From assembly GCA_037976565.1 (NCBI GenBank), contig CP137675.1:20734446-20798445 (forward strand): a stretch of DNA of 64,000 bases, read 5' to 3'. The notes under the pieces were generated by a model. The model did not search any database. It worked only from the letters and a program-made list of their open reading frames with translations, and was not told the origin of the DNA. This document shows positions 37,501 to 52,500 of this stretch, piece by piece (positions within the stretch are counted from its first letter, which is position 1; every line of letters begins with the position of its first letter). This DNA comes from Mesocentrotus franciscanus (taxonomy: Eukaryota; Echinodermata; Echinoidea; Camarodonta; Strongylocentrotidae). Position numbers and translations under genes: made by a program.

Positions 37501-40500
37501 CTTTTTCTCCTGTTTTCAGAATATTTTGTATTGACTAGGGATGCCTTACTTTACTTGTGTTATAATTATTTGTTTACACAAGAAAAAATTGTGAGTATAG
37601 TTTGGGTTGATTTGTAGCTCTTCTATCTTAGGTAATATCTTCTACAATATGGTGTTACTGCACATACAATGTTTAAAGGTGTATGAGATTTTTTTTAAAA
37701 TGAGAATCGTAATCGCTTGACGTGGTATTGCATTGATACTTTGGCATGGTACCCAGGTACAAAGCTTAACACGTAGTTAATAAATTTAAATTACTTCTAA
37801 CCATACAAGTGTCATAGTATCAAATTTGCATTTTTAATACGTGATCAGATTTAAGGGGTGTATATTACTTTTTTCCAGTATTCATGAAATGGAATAGATT
37901 TGAATGGCTAAACATGCATGCAAGCTGATTTCAATTTCTCTTTCTAAATCAAGTTCATATACATTCCATCATAATCCGATAAAAGGGAGAGGCCCTGCTA
38001 GCTACTGACCCATGTGCTGGCTTTTGATCTTTTATTGAAATACGATGCTAGCATTTGTAATAAACCATTCAAATTTGAAAATTCTCATTGCATGAAAAAG
38101 TCTTGGTTACAGTAGGGGCTTTAGCAATAGGTTTATACATCCTGTTTTCAAGGTATGCATGGAAGGAGAATTTCTCTCTTTATCAGAGGACCAGAAAGGT
38201 TTATAGCAAATTGATTTATAGCACATCAGGCTTTTTTTCTTGAGACTGTTTTCATGTATGATTTAAAAGAGGAATTTGTGGCAGGAGATGGTCTCGATTT
38301 ACTTTTTTTTTAATGATAAATTTCTTATGGTAGTAGCAGTTTGAGAGTCTGTTTTTCATTGACTATATCTCATGTTGTATTCAACAACTTGGGCTTTTGT
38401 AAATGTTGTGGTTGTGTTGTTGACAAATCTTTCTTATAATTAGTCATATTAATAGCGGAGATGTATAAATATTATCATTCTGTGGCTTCAAATGAAATAT
38501 GACAAAACATAGAAACACATTTGAATACCGGTAGAAGATTTCATAAGCAGATAACCCATTTCTACAAAGCAAATACTCTGATCTCTTTCGTAAAGATAAA
38601 GTTGAGTATGCGATTGCATTGTCAAAGAAACTGTGTGGAAATGATTGGAGGAGGTTGATCATGTAGCAGGTAAGTATTGGTGTATACTGTGAGGTTTTAG
38701 AATCATCAAAATTATGAGAAATTGGCCCAGTCTTGCTCACATGTACACAGAGATGTGTATAATGGACTACACAAACATATGGAATGAAAGTGTGGTCCAC
38801 AACCCTTAGCTGTTAATTAAAGGCATTGTTTAACAATGCCAAATCTGAGATGCATTGGCCCTACATGTTTTTAGCGTCTGTGGTATGGTGTAATATTGAA
38901 GCCTTTAAAAAATTGCGCTTCAAAATGATCATGAAGTGCCTCAAAAAAGTAAAAATCTTTGAGTGACCAGTTTAACATACTCACTTCCCCGATAGACTGT
39001 AGTGTTATAAAAAACATTGGGAAAACTGTTTTTGAAATTTCGAATTTCAATCATAACTATCTTGATAATCAGATGGGCGATCGGCTTGTAAACGTCACAG
39101 GATTCCTGACTGACCTAAAGGTTTATAATTAAGATTGCAGCATGAGCTAAATCCAGGATTTTGTTTAGAATCTGAGACAAAGATACCCAATCCCTTTAAT
39201 GTCATACATGTAAATATGAGGGCATATATGAAGAGCCATCGTTTTCAGGGGATATTTTTTCCATGATTCTCTTGATCATTAACATAAAAAGAAAGAAATG
39301 GCTCACAGATTATTTTTCACCTTTTCCAGAACTTGAATTGAATTTGAATTTATTAACAACAACACATCACAATAATGACAGTACATATGAACAATCATAC
39401 AATGCAAAGAATAATACCTAAACCTTAAATCTTCTCTTTTAAACCTGTTTAACAAATAGATATTTAATGCCCTTCCTCTCTCCATTAATGTATTATTAAT
39501 GGTCACATTAAGTTATGAGCTAGAGGCCCTTTTAGGAAAGTTTTTTGTTGTTGTAATTCTTGTCCAATTTGCTTTCACTGCACAGACACAAACATTTATA
39601 TTTTTCCTTTGAAAAATCATTTGAAATAAGGCTAATAAGCATATCTGTGTTATCCGTGTAATAGCCAGGGATACTACTAATAATTGTTAATGTTAATATA
39701 ACCAATCTTCTATCATTGCTGTTTTGGGTTTTGAAATCAAAAGTTAGATTTTTACAACCTTAGATGCTGACAGAATTGATAATTTATATATCATTGTACT
39801 CATAATGTATTGACCATCATGGAATGAAGCAATAAAAAATGAATTCATTATTCACTTGAAATAAATGTGAGATGGACGAATCACATTCCCCCGAAAGCTT
39901 ACTTTTTGGGTACTGCTGATGCTTACAAGTTACAACTATAGGCCTTACAGGAATGTTAATTGTGCATTCTGTCAGAAAAAGCTGCAAAATACCAAGTATG
40001 TTTGCCCAACATTTGCCAGCTGAGTTCATTCCCCTTTTTCAGGAAGCTTTTTTTTTGTATGTGGCCTAGTAAATTTTGCCTATGGTATACATGCTCCAGT
40101 AAAATGCCATCCCTGATTGCTAGATTTCATCGATAGCTAGGTAATATTGACAAAAGGGACTGGGTGCTGCACAGCTGTTGGCATTGGCAAATTAAATTTC
40201 TTGGAGAGAAGAAAGAGAGATAGTTCAGTGTTGATGAATTGGAGAAAGAGAAAGAGAGAGAGGGGGAGAGGGAGGAGAGGTAGAAGAAAGAGGTCGAGGG
40301 GAAGAGAGGGAAAAAGAGAGAGACAGACAAACAAACAGAGAAAGATGAATGTGGCAGAAAGACAGAAAGGAGAAAGATGAAGGAGATGGGGTAGAGAGAT
40401 AGAGGGGGAGAGAGAGAGAGAGAGAGATACAGAGAGAAGGGAATAAGGAAGTAAGAAACAAAAAAAGAGAATGATAAAAAGATTAAGATTTGGAAGCAGA

Positions 40501-43500
40501 AAGACAGATTGGTTCTATTAAAGGGTTTCTATCCGATCAAGGAATGTGACTGATGTTGGTAATGAATGATTTCAAACATTTCATAAGATTTTACAATACA
40601 GTATGAGATCAGTGAGATATGAAAGACCTAAATAATTGGTCCATCGATTCAGCTGGTTACAATTTAATTCATTTTGTTTGTCTTTGCTTTTGCTTTTGTT
40701 TTCAACTTGTTGCCATGATTGATTTGATATTTTTGTGGGATTTCAAACCAAGATTTATATTTGTCATCATCATCAGGGAATACCCAAAGATTTTCTTGTT
40801 GCGTGGCAAGACAAAAAAAAATGGAAATTAATTCCAGCTTCAGGGTATTATACAAAAACAGTTATATTGACAGTGATAGAATAATGGTTGTATTTTTCTC
40901 TGACCTTTTTCTTCTCTTCTTGCAATAGAAGTAAGAATTGGTAAGTTACAACAATAATTGTTTTCATTTGTTTTCATTTTTAATAATGAGGTCACATCTT
41001 TTGCACTTGGTATGCAGTCATTTTTCAAGTGTGCTCTTAACCTTCATTAGAAGACTGAGTTTATAACCAAGATCTTAAAGGTATTACAAAGTTTTGGTAT
41101 GGGGTCATGAATTTGGTTCAAATGAACATATTGGAAGCATATGCGATTTTACAATATTCAATGATCGTTGTCGCGGTTGAAAACGAGTCTAAAGTGATGA
41201 AATTGTAAATAATAAACTCTTAAGGTTGTATAGCGCCCTCTCAAGACTGATATTACTTTAGCTTTAAAACAATGTTTCTTGACTACAATCGAACGATTTG
41301 CTATTCCAGTTTGGAAATTATATATCGTAACTGCATATTCTGAGATTTTCATGGTCGCAGCTACCATGGAATGGCCTTAGGCGCTATTTGAAATATTTGA
41401 AATTTACCGGGAGCACCGGTAAATTTTGATTATTCAATTTGCTCGAAAACAGAATTTTTTTATGGGCTAAATTTTTTAGTGCTTATAATACATCCCCAGG
41501 GGCATCCAAATATATCAAAAATTCAAAAAATTACTATCCATCCAATTTCAAAATTTCCCAAATCTTTGTATTACCTTTAACATGTTATATTTGTAATGGT
41601 ATGGGGTTCACATATATAATTTGCACTTATTCCTGGTGAGAGTGATTTAAGCACTTATTTACCTTGCACATTGTGTTAATTTTGGTTTGGTTCATTGTAA
41701 CAGGAATGTATATCTTCAATAAGATAATTATTCAATTTGAATCATGGTCAACTTTTTTTAAAGCCAGTTATTTTCATTCTTTTTCTGATACCTTCAAACT
41801 ATTAAAGATCTCATTGATTTGAAGTTGTTGTTTTAAATTTAGATTATTGGATTACTGAGAGTCATTAGATGTATATTTTCCATTATAAACTGTGTAAGCT
41901 CTATATCATGTGTGCTATTACTTATCAGCAGAAGATTTGATTTGTAATTTAGATTTCTGGGATGATTTTTAAAAAGAAGATCCTATCATTATTTGAATTC
42001 CTTATTGGAGTTGTAAATCCCAGATGAGTATATGAGCAGAAAAAAAAGAAAAGAAGAATGGCTTCATTTTTCTCTCTCAGAAACAGAACACTGTAAAATT
42101 TATTCCCATGAAAGATCTTTCACATCCAATTTAACAGGGAAACAAAAAGTAGGCCAAAATTAAGTCTTGAAAGTTGGATCAGTCAAAAACTTGGTAGCAC
42201 AGAGGAATTTTAATGAATAACTATGGAATAGAAATGTCTAAGTAAATAACCCTGCAAGTAATCAATTAGTCATACCTGTACATGTACTTCAGGTGCAGCT
42301 ACATTCCTATTAATAGCAGAGTGTATATAGTGCCACATGATTTCTGTTCACCACAATGTACATATTTTTCTCAGTAAGCTTCATGGGATTCATTAGTTAT
42401 TTATATTCCATTCACATACATATACATCTTATGTATGCAAGCTTCATCACGTACAGTCTGCTTCTCCAATATATTTTTTCTCCACATGGAAAAAACTATA
42501 CTCCCTCCAGCAGATTGACAGATGAGTTGTGTTCTTAAAGGTAAATGGAACTGTATTTGTTGGTTTGGGGAAACCCAGTTTGGGGAGAAAATCTAGAAAT
42601 TATTACTAACAATTGAGCCAACATATTTGGTGCCAGGAGCCCATAATCCCATATTTCATTTTTTAATAGATTTTCTTCCACATTCATCTTTTTTAAATCA
42701 ATAGTATATTGTTGGCAGATAAATATGAATTATTATTATTATTATTTAAGTATTTGAAAATGGTAAAATATTGCAAAAAAATGTTGCAATCCAAGAATGT
42801 TGTAATCCAAGAGTGATGATAAAAGAAGAAGAGATGGTGTGAAATAAGAATAGATTTGGTTAAATGAAAAATGAAATTATGAAAGAGTGAAACAGAAGAG
42901 AAACAGAGTTTACAGTGTAAGTACTGTAACCTTGAATAGGCTTCTTCCAGAGAAGAAAATTTATCTTTCAGGCGTAGTGTAGCAGTGCAATTACCGTGCG
43001 ACCGACTCTTGTCCAGTAAACATCATTTGCATAAAATAAACAATTGTGTACCGATTGATGCGAAAAAAGTAAACAAATTTCGAAGGCAAATTCTTCATTA
43101 ATGTGATGAATATCAGCAATCAAAGCTACTAAATCGATTATTTAATCAATTTTCAAGACACTCATGTGTATAACAAGAGTTATTGATGCACCGAAAATGT
43201 GAAATTTAAGGGATAATTTTGACGAACAAAAACGACAAAAATGAGATACGAAATCACCTTAAAATTCACCATTTTTTCGAGACCGGCCAAGAATTGCCTC
43301 ATATGAACAGAAAGGAAATTTAATAATCTCAATCCTTCTGAAATATCTCTTTTTATAGTTGCTGGATAGGGTAGAGTCAGAGAAAAAAATACCCCAATGT
43401 CCTAATCTCATCGAACAAAAACAAGCCTTCGTGTGCGCAAAATGTTATGACCAGTCCCATACATTCAAATGTGTGTATGTGCGTGTGCGTTGGTTATACA

Positions 43501-46500
43501 TGTCTTGCTGGCCGAATGCACTGAGCCCAAAGACGCATGCGCAGTACATCGCTGAGAACGATGACGTCATGTTCAATGAGTTCGCTGAGTACAAATTTTG
43601 AGAATAAAGCCCCATAAAACAGAACTTATAACTATAAAAATACTCCATCGGCCAAGCAAAAATTTCGCCCATATATGGATTCAACCCTCATGAATATTCA
43701 TACCAAGTCTCTACTTCCTGCATTGCTGGATAGGGGAGAGTCAGAAAAAATAGACGGCGTGTTTATCGAGGGGTGAAGCTCATATCTCGAGTTTTATTCC
43801 ATGGAATTTCATATTTATTTCACTGATATCAAGTTCATAATATTTGTAGTTAGTATGGAAAGTTTCATAGCGATATTGGCAGTAATAAAGGCTCAACGCA
43901 AATTTTAAGATTTGACATTCAAGCAAACACATGTTCGGATTTACGTAGATGTCCGTTGGTTATTCAAATAGAACGGGCCGCTAATGATATGCAAATTGGG
44001 GTGCTCCGCTGTGCCTGCTTTAGGCCTGTCTTCATCAGCTCGAGATTGCCAAATATCCCGCTATTTTAACTATCCCGATCGCAAACTATCCAGCTAATTT
44101 GCGTCTTCATCAGCCCGCAGTTGCAATTAGCGGGATATTTGGTCGAGATAGTCATCCCAAGATATCTTGGGCTAGTTTGCAAACTATCCGCTATTTGGCA
44201 AAATATCCCGCTAATTGTCGGTGCGTCTTCACCAGCCCGAAGACTCGCACTATGCGAACGCTTAGCAAAATATCTCGAGCTAATTTCTCAAGCTCGAGAT
44301 TCATGAATCTCGAGCTGATGAAGACGCGATTTGTAACTTCGGGCTTATTTCCCAAATCAGAAATAGCGGGCTATTTGGCAATCTCGAGCTGATGAAGACA
44401 CACCTTTTGAGATGGTGTAATTTATAGCAAGCCTTTCGGTTTCTACTTGTGATTAACAATCCATCTCGTGAAACTGCCAGCTCCAATACCATGATGGTAC
44501 GGTGTGTGTTGTATCAGCATACAACATGTATACAGCATGGTGGAAGGGGTAAATTCTCTCATTAAAGAAATATTTATTTGCTATGTGAAATGAAAGATTC
44601 AGAGGATGATATGAGTTGTCCCACATTCTTAAATTGAATTGTGGTTGATCAGTATAATGACACCATTCTTGTTTGGTGGCTTGGTATTGTAATGCTTCAC
44701 TGAATTTGGTGATTCATGCAAAGCTTTGATAGTCTGTTTGGAGCTGGAAGGTCATTAACTCTTATGCTCTATGAAGAGTTTACACCCTTCTGGCTCCAAA
44801 CGGATGTAATCATGTCCTAACCACCAATATTCCAGCCAGTCAATACAAGAAAAGAATGTTCAAGCCATGAGCTCCTCACCCTTTGTGTACTGAATTCCTG
44901 TCAATGAACACTAATGAATAGCTAAAGAGAAAAAGAAAAGACTTCATTGCCACTTGTGATAGAGCACCCACCCCCATCAAAAAGGGGGGTCACATGTATA
45001 TATGCATATCCTGTTGGAATGGTTGCTTGCTGGTGTGTAAGTTCTGTTTTCTTGTTTATTTATTTGTATTTGTCTAAGTTTTGGATATTCATTTGGGAAA
45101 ATATCATCATAGTTATATATTCAAAGGCTTATTTTTGCACTTTTTTTTAAATCAATGATGCAGAGCTTCCTGCTTAAATCTGTATACTTGTTCACCTATT
45201 TATGTTCTGAGATTTTGAATTCCCCTGCCAATTTGATACATGTGACATGTGACATGTACATAATACATGTCCTTGCAATTTTTAAGAAATACAAGTTCCT
45301 TTGGCTTCTTGCCAGTGTTGAGACATGATTGTTTAAAGATGAAGTTGAGTTCTAGTCATGCGACTGCATTGTGAAAGAAACAGTGTGGAATCGATCAGCA
45401 AAGGTTGATCATTTAGCATATACAAGTATTGGTGTGTACTGCAAGCTAGGTTCTGGAATCATCAAAATGATAAGAAATTTGGCCCAGTCTTGGTAAAGTT
45501 ACAAGCACTGTACACAGAAAGATGTATATGGGACTACACAAACATGTGGCATAAAAATCCATCCCGATTTTTATGCTGTTATATGTCATATTTAGAATAT
45601 TAAGGCATTTGAAGAGCCATGCTTTTCAGGGAACATTTTGTATCTGATGTTCTTCCACATTTGCATAATAACAATGATAACGCTCACAAATTATCTTTCA
45701 CCTCTTCCCAGAACTCAACCTTCTCTTTAACATGTATAGCCCATGTTTCTGCAAACCATCCTTGTTAAAGGTACTATGTCCCATTTGCAGGCCCCAAAAA
45801 TGAAAAGGTTAAATTCCAACAGCATTTGAAAGATAATACTAATTTAGAACTTCCCTCAAAACAAGAGGGCTTGAAAATGTCTTTTTGTGGGAAAATAACA
45901 ACCTTTAGTTGTCGAATCAAATTTAGCGGTTGCGGTCGTTTAATTAAATTTTCAGACCCTTGTACAGAATGGTCATACGTTTTCAATCAGTTTAATCAGT
46001 CATAAAGATTCAATCAGTTTAATTTTGGCCATTACAAGAAGTGGGTTATTGATGTAGACAAATGCTCATGCATCATTTGATGTACGTTATTACCAAAGAA
46101 AAAAAGAAGTCAGGCAGTCACTCAATAGTGTCTGACAGTGAAGTCTAGAAAGTTAACGGATTTTCTTGTCTAATTTGAATACTAGGACACTGCTGACGTT
46201 TAAATTTCACAGATAGGACATACGTGTCATATTCATAATTCCTGCAAAGTTCTACACTACAGTATTTCATGTTGGCTGCAAAAGGGATACACTACCTTTA
46301 AATTGAATGAGATATTTGTTTAAAAATGACATGGACATGGATTACTCATGTTCGATATGGATTACCCTGTGTTTATATCGTGTCTAACTCTAAGCCAGTT
46401 TTATTGAATACATTTTCTCTGCATTACATTGCAAGTCCCATTATTAGATCACTTCCTTAGAGCATGATTGCAAGGAAGTCTTGCATACTTCTAGGTAGAG

Positions 46501-49500
46501 ATATACATGTATTGAGTCTATTGACAAATATCTTCATAATTATATACTTTCATCCTGCACATTTCCCAATATCTGTTGACTTGAAGTTGACACACGTGCC
46601 TGTGCTGGTTCTGTTTTTCTTCAGTGGAAACAAATAACAAAAAACCACTTAACTGCTATGATAGATAAATCTCCCACTTTTCCTGTTTCTGGTATAATGA
46701 GTGGATTGTGATATTTGTACTGCGGAGGGACTTCCCACCATTGTTTCAGAGATCAGATTCTATTTTAAGAGACTTTCTCCCAAATCAAAATTACCCTGGA
46801 CTGAATATATCATGAACCATTTATCGTTCAGTCATACTTCCAAGAGGAGAACAGTGAATTTGGTTCGTTTCATCAAGGGAAATATTGTGGTTGTTTGAGT
46901 CGCTCTTTCTGTGTGTTACAGACAAGAAAGTTGTTAAAGATGTTGGATGCACACAGTAATCCACTCTTGTTTCGATTTCTAAGTGATGTCTATGATATGC
47001 ATTATAGGCAGGACATTATGAGACACATGTGTGTCCCTATGGAAGAGGAGGATAAGGTAAAGCTAAAGTATTGTTAGTGTTTGCCAATAAAATCATTTCA
47101 GATATGATTCCACACTTCACAAAAAGCATTTGCTGAAAGCCAGAATTGATTTTCCAACTTTGTGACTACTTGGATGTTTTCTGGCAATATCTGGTTTGAG
47201 AATGTTCAAATTAATAAAAAAAAAGAAATTCACATGTTACTCAACTTTGTACCATTTGATTGATATCTTCCCTTGTTATCTTTATGACTACGAAATATTA
47301 TCATCTCACATTTGAATTTGGATTTGAATATATTTGCATGTGATTAACCTGAGTGATATTCTATGACACAATGTTATCATGTATCTTTTCAATGTCAGAG
47401 ATGGACTTGGACCTTATCATTAATCTATAGTATTGACTTTGAACATGCTTTTCATTTGCTTTCTTGTGTCTACAGATTGACAGGATTCCTGGTGAGCCAT
47501 TAGGTATTGAGATCTGTGGTGGTTCCGATACACCAGAGGGCTGTATCTATGTGAGTGGTGTAGCCCCTAGCTCTGCTACCCAGCGAATTGGCAGAGTACG
47601 ACCCGGAGACCAACTCTTAGACGTCAGTGGTAACTGCATGGTCGGTATCACGCACTCCAAGGCTATGGATGTCTTACGGCAGGTCGAGAAGAGCACGGTT
47701 CACCTTGTGGTCGCCCGTAAGAAGCCAGAGATGGGATCAAGCTATGCCGATAGTGAAGAAGATGAGGATTATGTGGAGAATCTCGCTGTGGAATTGGCGA
47801 ATGCTGACTTTGGTAGCGATGGAGAGCCTATGGGGGCGAGCTCAGACATTGAGTGTAGTGATTTAGGGCCGACGTCACCGGACGGTAGGCTGCTCTCGCC
47901 CATCGGATCATCTGATGAACTAGACGGCGCTGTCTTTTCTAGGGTAAAGCAATCAACGCCACAGAGAGATGGCCTGCAACTGTTGATGTCCGAGAATAAT
48001 AACTCCAACAAGAAGAAGAAGCGATTAGTAAGTCTTCAGCCAGGTCTCCGTAGTCCTTCACTCAGGAGTCCAACCTTCTCAGAAGATAGCGGCGAGGGAG
48101 ATTCCTTCAGGTTCAAACCACACTTCAACCCAAGGTCCAACAGGACACATCTCAAAGGTAAGCAGCATTTCACATGACAAGGATTTGTATTCCTCACTTG
48201 AGGCAGTAAAACCCCTAGTGAATGCCTTTTTGATAGAATGAAAAGTATGAAAACTGTTTTAGGAGCACATAGATCACCATGATAACATACAAAGGGGCAA
48301 TGTTGAGGTAAAATTTCATTTATTTACAAACCTCGACTTATGCGAGGTTGATTGTATAAGGTTTTGCTTGGGTAAAGAGTATGTGTGCCCCTGTTGACCT
48401 CCCCATCAGGCCAAATGTCAGATCCGTCACCACTGTTAAGCTTCAAAAATCTGCCTTACTATATTAAGAAATATCAGGGGGTGTATACATGTTGCACCAC
48501 TGTTTTGATCTTTTAAACATGTTGCAAATTAGGAAGTGCAAAGAGAAAGGTTGACATTTTCTGAATTAGCAAAATGAAGTATTTCTATCAAGGTTAGAAG
48601 CGGTATTGTTCCAAAATGTGACATTCTAGCTAGATCAAGTGTGTATCTAGACTCATTGCCATTACAAATTCTCTCATTTTAATGCCTCTTTTTTTTCTAT
48701 TAGTATGTTCATGTCTAACTGTATTTTTTCATTTCAAAAGGTGAATTTCTTTCATTAGAAATATTTTAATCTAGTAATTCAGACTTTTAACATGCAATAA
48801 ACTTTTACCATTTATACATAGACATCCTTTAAACAATGATGATAATAATGATAGTAATAATCGTCACATTTGTATAACGCTTAATACTCTAAGCCTAAGC
48901 GCTTGACACTGTAATTATTATTACCCCGTCATTGGATTAGATCACTAATCTGCACATGATAGTGCACATGCTCTGCTCCCCAGGAGTATTTTACATATAT
49001 ATATATATATATGCCAAACCAACCACATTGACGTTCACATCCTACCAGGTATCCATTTAACACCTGGGTGGAGAGAAGCATTGTAGATTAAATGCCTTGC
49101 TTAAGTACATAAGTGCTGTGCTGAAAATGGAACCCATGATCTTTGCATCTCCAAAGTGTTTAAGTCAAGTGTTAAAACCACTCTACTACATCACCCCTAC
49201 AATAGGATTATTGAGTAGAACTAAATGATTTTTATTAACATGATATACTTAGAATACAGAATGAATACATTTGTCAATAGCTGCAGATTAATATCAGTAT
49301 GTGCTCAAATATAAAACTTTTTGAAGCTTTATAGAATGTATAACAATGTAATGAAGTTGTTTTCTTCTAAAGAGGATGATTATCATAATAGATGATAGGC
49401 ACTGCAAGGCTAGCCTCTCCTAGTTTTGATGTCATACATATATTGAACTACACCCACATACATCCATTCATTCATGGACATCATGACCATAACATGACAA

Positions 49501-52500
49501 GGTCATTGTCGACCAGATGGGGCTCATACTAGAGAATATTATTATTGAGTTTCCCCAACTGATGGATAATTCATGTAATTGATGATGAGAGCTACCAACA
49601 TGTACACCGTTATCAGCCATCAATCCAGTAATATCTTTGTCTCGATATTCTCATTACTCACTCATACAACCACTTTAAAAACTTGTCATTCACAAAGCAG
49701 AACCAAAACATGACGTTGTCACAAACTTGTCCAGATTGGTTTATGTTAGTATATGGCTCCAGCCCTGAAGGAGTTACGTCATGCTACATGTCATGATACA
49801 TGTACTTCAGCTAATGTATACATCCATAGCTGAATTCATTCACAAAAATTCATGAAGCCTGATGACCTCATCAGCAGCCAAGATGACAAGATCCTGTTCT
49901 CCTCTGAAACAAACACATGATCCCATGACCAGAAATAGTATTATCCATGATTATGATATGTGTGCTATGGTAGGGAGCAAGGAGGGGGAGTACATCTGTT
50001 CTGTCATCTTTTATTTATTTACAATCTAAATGAAATAATTGTTTCGGGTAAAAGACAGGTATATATATCTCATAATCTCTCAATGCAATTCAATACGATC
50101 CATTACCTCAACTTCAACGTTTATTATAAAATATCTAACGGCTTTTGATTTTACCAGCTAACGTCTGAAAGCTTTGTAATACATAAAGATGGACATCTTT
50201 GCATCTTTTGACTGATTGATAGGGAGCAATGTTTTTCCTCCTCAGATTTGAGGTATGACGTCAGATGTTTATTATGATAGGGAATTTTCACAGCCTAACC
50301 TGTCTGGCAATGTACGCTCGTGCATAAAACCAGCATGGTGTCATATTTCCACATACATACATACATAAATACATACCAGGATAGATTCAGTAATCTCTCT
50401 GGAGTGATGATTATAATTATCTTACTTTTTTTCATATAAGCTATTTTTAATTTACTCCATACTAAATTGTAGAATTCCATTGGGAGCTTTACAAACCTTG
50501 AGTTATTTTAAATAGTTCTTTTACAAACCTTGAATTTTGTATACCCGGTAGTTCTTACAACATACATACAGTACATATAGGCTTACACACATGCATTAGC
50601 TCTTGGATTAAACTTTAATAGTATTATCACAATTTTCATGCCTCCGCCCAAACAAGGTGGTGCCTGAGGCATTATGTTTTCAGTAATGGGAATATAATTT
50701 TATGATTGAAACAAAAAAATTTCCTGCAATTTATAGGTACAAATATTAACGAACAACAAAAATATGGTATATAGTCATCCCCCCCCCCAAAAAAAAGAAG
50801 AAATTTGGGGGCATTATTGATGGTGTGTGGGGGTTCAATTGTCCTTGCTCCATGTATTTTTAGAAGACTTCCGGAAGCATACATAAAGTAACAGAATTTT
50901 GCTAGCTAATCGGTTCACAGCTTGAGAGTTGTGTCGTCATATACTTACGAGAAAAAAATATCAACCTGTATGATCACTCATTCATGACAAGAGTACTCAT
51001 GCATGGCGCAGACAAAATTGACGTCATACAATTTAATAGACGTCAAAACAGAATCTCAATTAGATTTTCATACTGACAAGGTGTAGCAACTGTTTGATAT
51101 ATATTATGGGGGGCGCAGACGTGCAGTGCCCTCCCCCACCTTTTCAAGCACCCCAAAAGTGCTCATTTTTGCATACACATTTCAGCCATAAACCATTTAA
51201 ATTTAGTACTTATAATGCACATTTAGAGGGAAAATATAAATGTTCTATTAAGACAATAGCTAATTTGCATATGCAAATTTAACTGCTTTCCACTAAAAAG
51301 ATTCTCCTACACTTTTAGCATGTTGTTTATAGGATTATTCCTAAGATCACTGCTGTGGAATAAATTCTTTTGCAATTTTTTTTTTTTTTTTTTTTGGGGG
51401 GGGGGGTAAATTGCTATTTTGACTGGATAATGTATGTCTAATTTTTTACTGTTAAGAGACGACCCTTTGTAGGTGCCCCTTTTCCCAGAAAGTGCCCTTT
51501 TTTGTTGGCGCACCTCCACATAGAAAGATTCTCCGCCGTCCCCGGTATAGGGACTTAATATGGTCATCTAAACAGTGCTAAAAAGTAACTAGCCACTCGA
51601 TACATCTGACTAATTGTACACTGGTGATCCGCTATCTCAATTTTAGAATATCTGTTTTCCAAATTCCCCTCCAACATGTCATTATCATTCCTTGCAAGGA
51701 AACTGTAATCTATTCTCAAACTGTCTGGATCACTTTCACTGTTTTCACTTTCTCTTTTCCATTATTTGTTTTGATATCAGGAAGTAGTTTGAAACAGCTC
51801 AGTTAGGTAGGCTATAGAAATGCAGGATTTGTAATATTTTATAGCTTCTAAGGGGGGAATTTTGTGCAAAATATCTGTAAAATAATGAAAGTTGAATGTC
51901 ATGTTGATCAAAAATCTGGTAGAATAGTTTGTTCACACCTCTGCTTCACATATTGTAAAAAGGGGGTTGGGGCAATGTCCTACCCTCTTTTTCCATTTAG
52001 AGTCCCCCTCGTGATATGATATTAATTACAATGAGGAATATCTTGCTAATGGTAGGGAGGCATCACCAGGACAGTACATATAAAATACTTGCAACATAGT
52101 TACCCACCACGAAAACATTGCTGTAAGAGTCTTTATTTAATTATCACTATATATCTCGATTCATCTTTAGCATAAGGACAATAATCATGGATGTACAGCC
52201 GCTGAATACTGAGATATATAAAAGTTAGAGGTTTTAAAAGCTATTTTCCGTAGAACATCATCTTCTTGATATGAATATCACTTTATAATGGTCCTTTCAA
52301 TTAGTTCACATAAGGTGTCAAAACAAAATGGAGTATTAGACACATACACTTGAAGCTAACTGAGCCTAATCATATGATTACTTTCTACTAATTGAGCTGA
52401 ATTAGGAAGATCATCCTCATCTACTCCATCATATAACTTCCATGCTTACAGAATGAAAGGAAAGGATATGTTTTGTCATTACAGTTATTGTCTTTACAGT

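Larger units (their letters stand above)
16774..47475. other. 30.7-kb intron filled with mobile elements
   Basis: Donor GTAAGT at 16774 and acceptor TACAG at 47475 rejoin two parts of a single PDZ domain. Recognised insertions (Helitrons, hAT, MITEs, foldback, SINE, LINE tails) are listed separately. The stretches 22469-23890, 24283-25507, 30440-33030, 40475-42960 and 45731-46921 are AT-rich with nothing I can assign. Confidence 0.85.

Noticed and set aside
22469..39331. Segmental duplication of the host intron as the reason for the repeated 390-bp blocks
   Set aside because: The flanks of the blocks are not similar and the blocks have their own inverted ends, so transposition explains them better.
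44099..44392. 97-codon open frame
   Set aside because: It lies wholly inside the MITE at 44027-44400 and comes from its inverted repeats.
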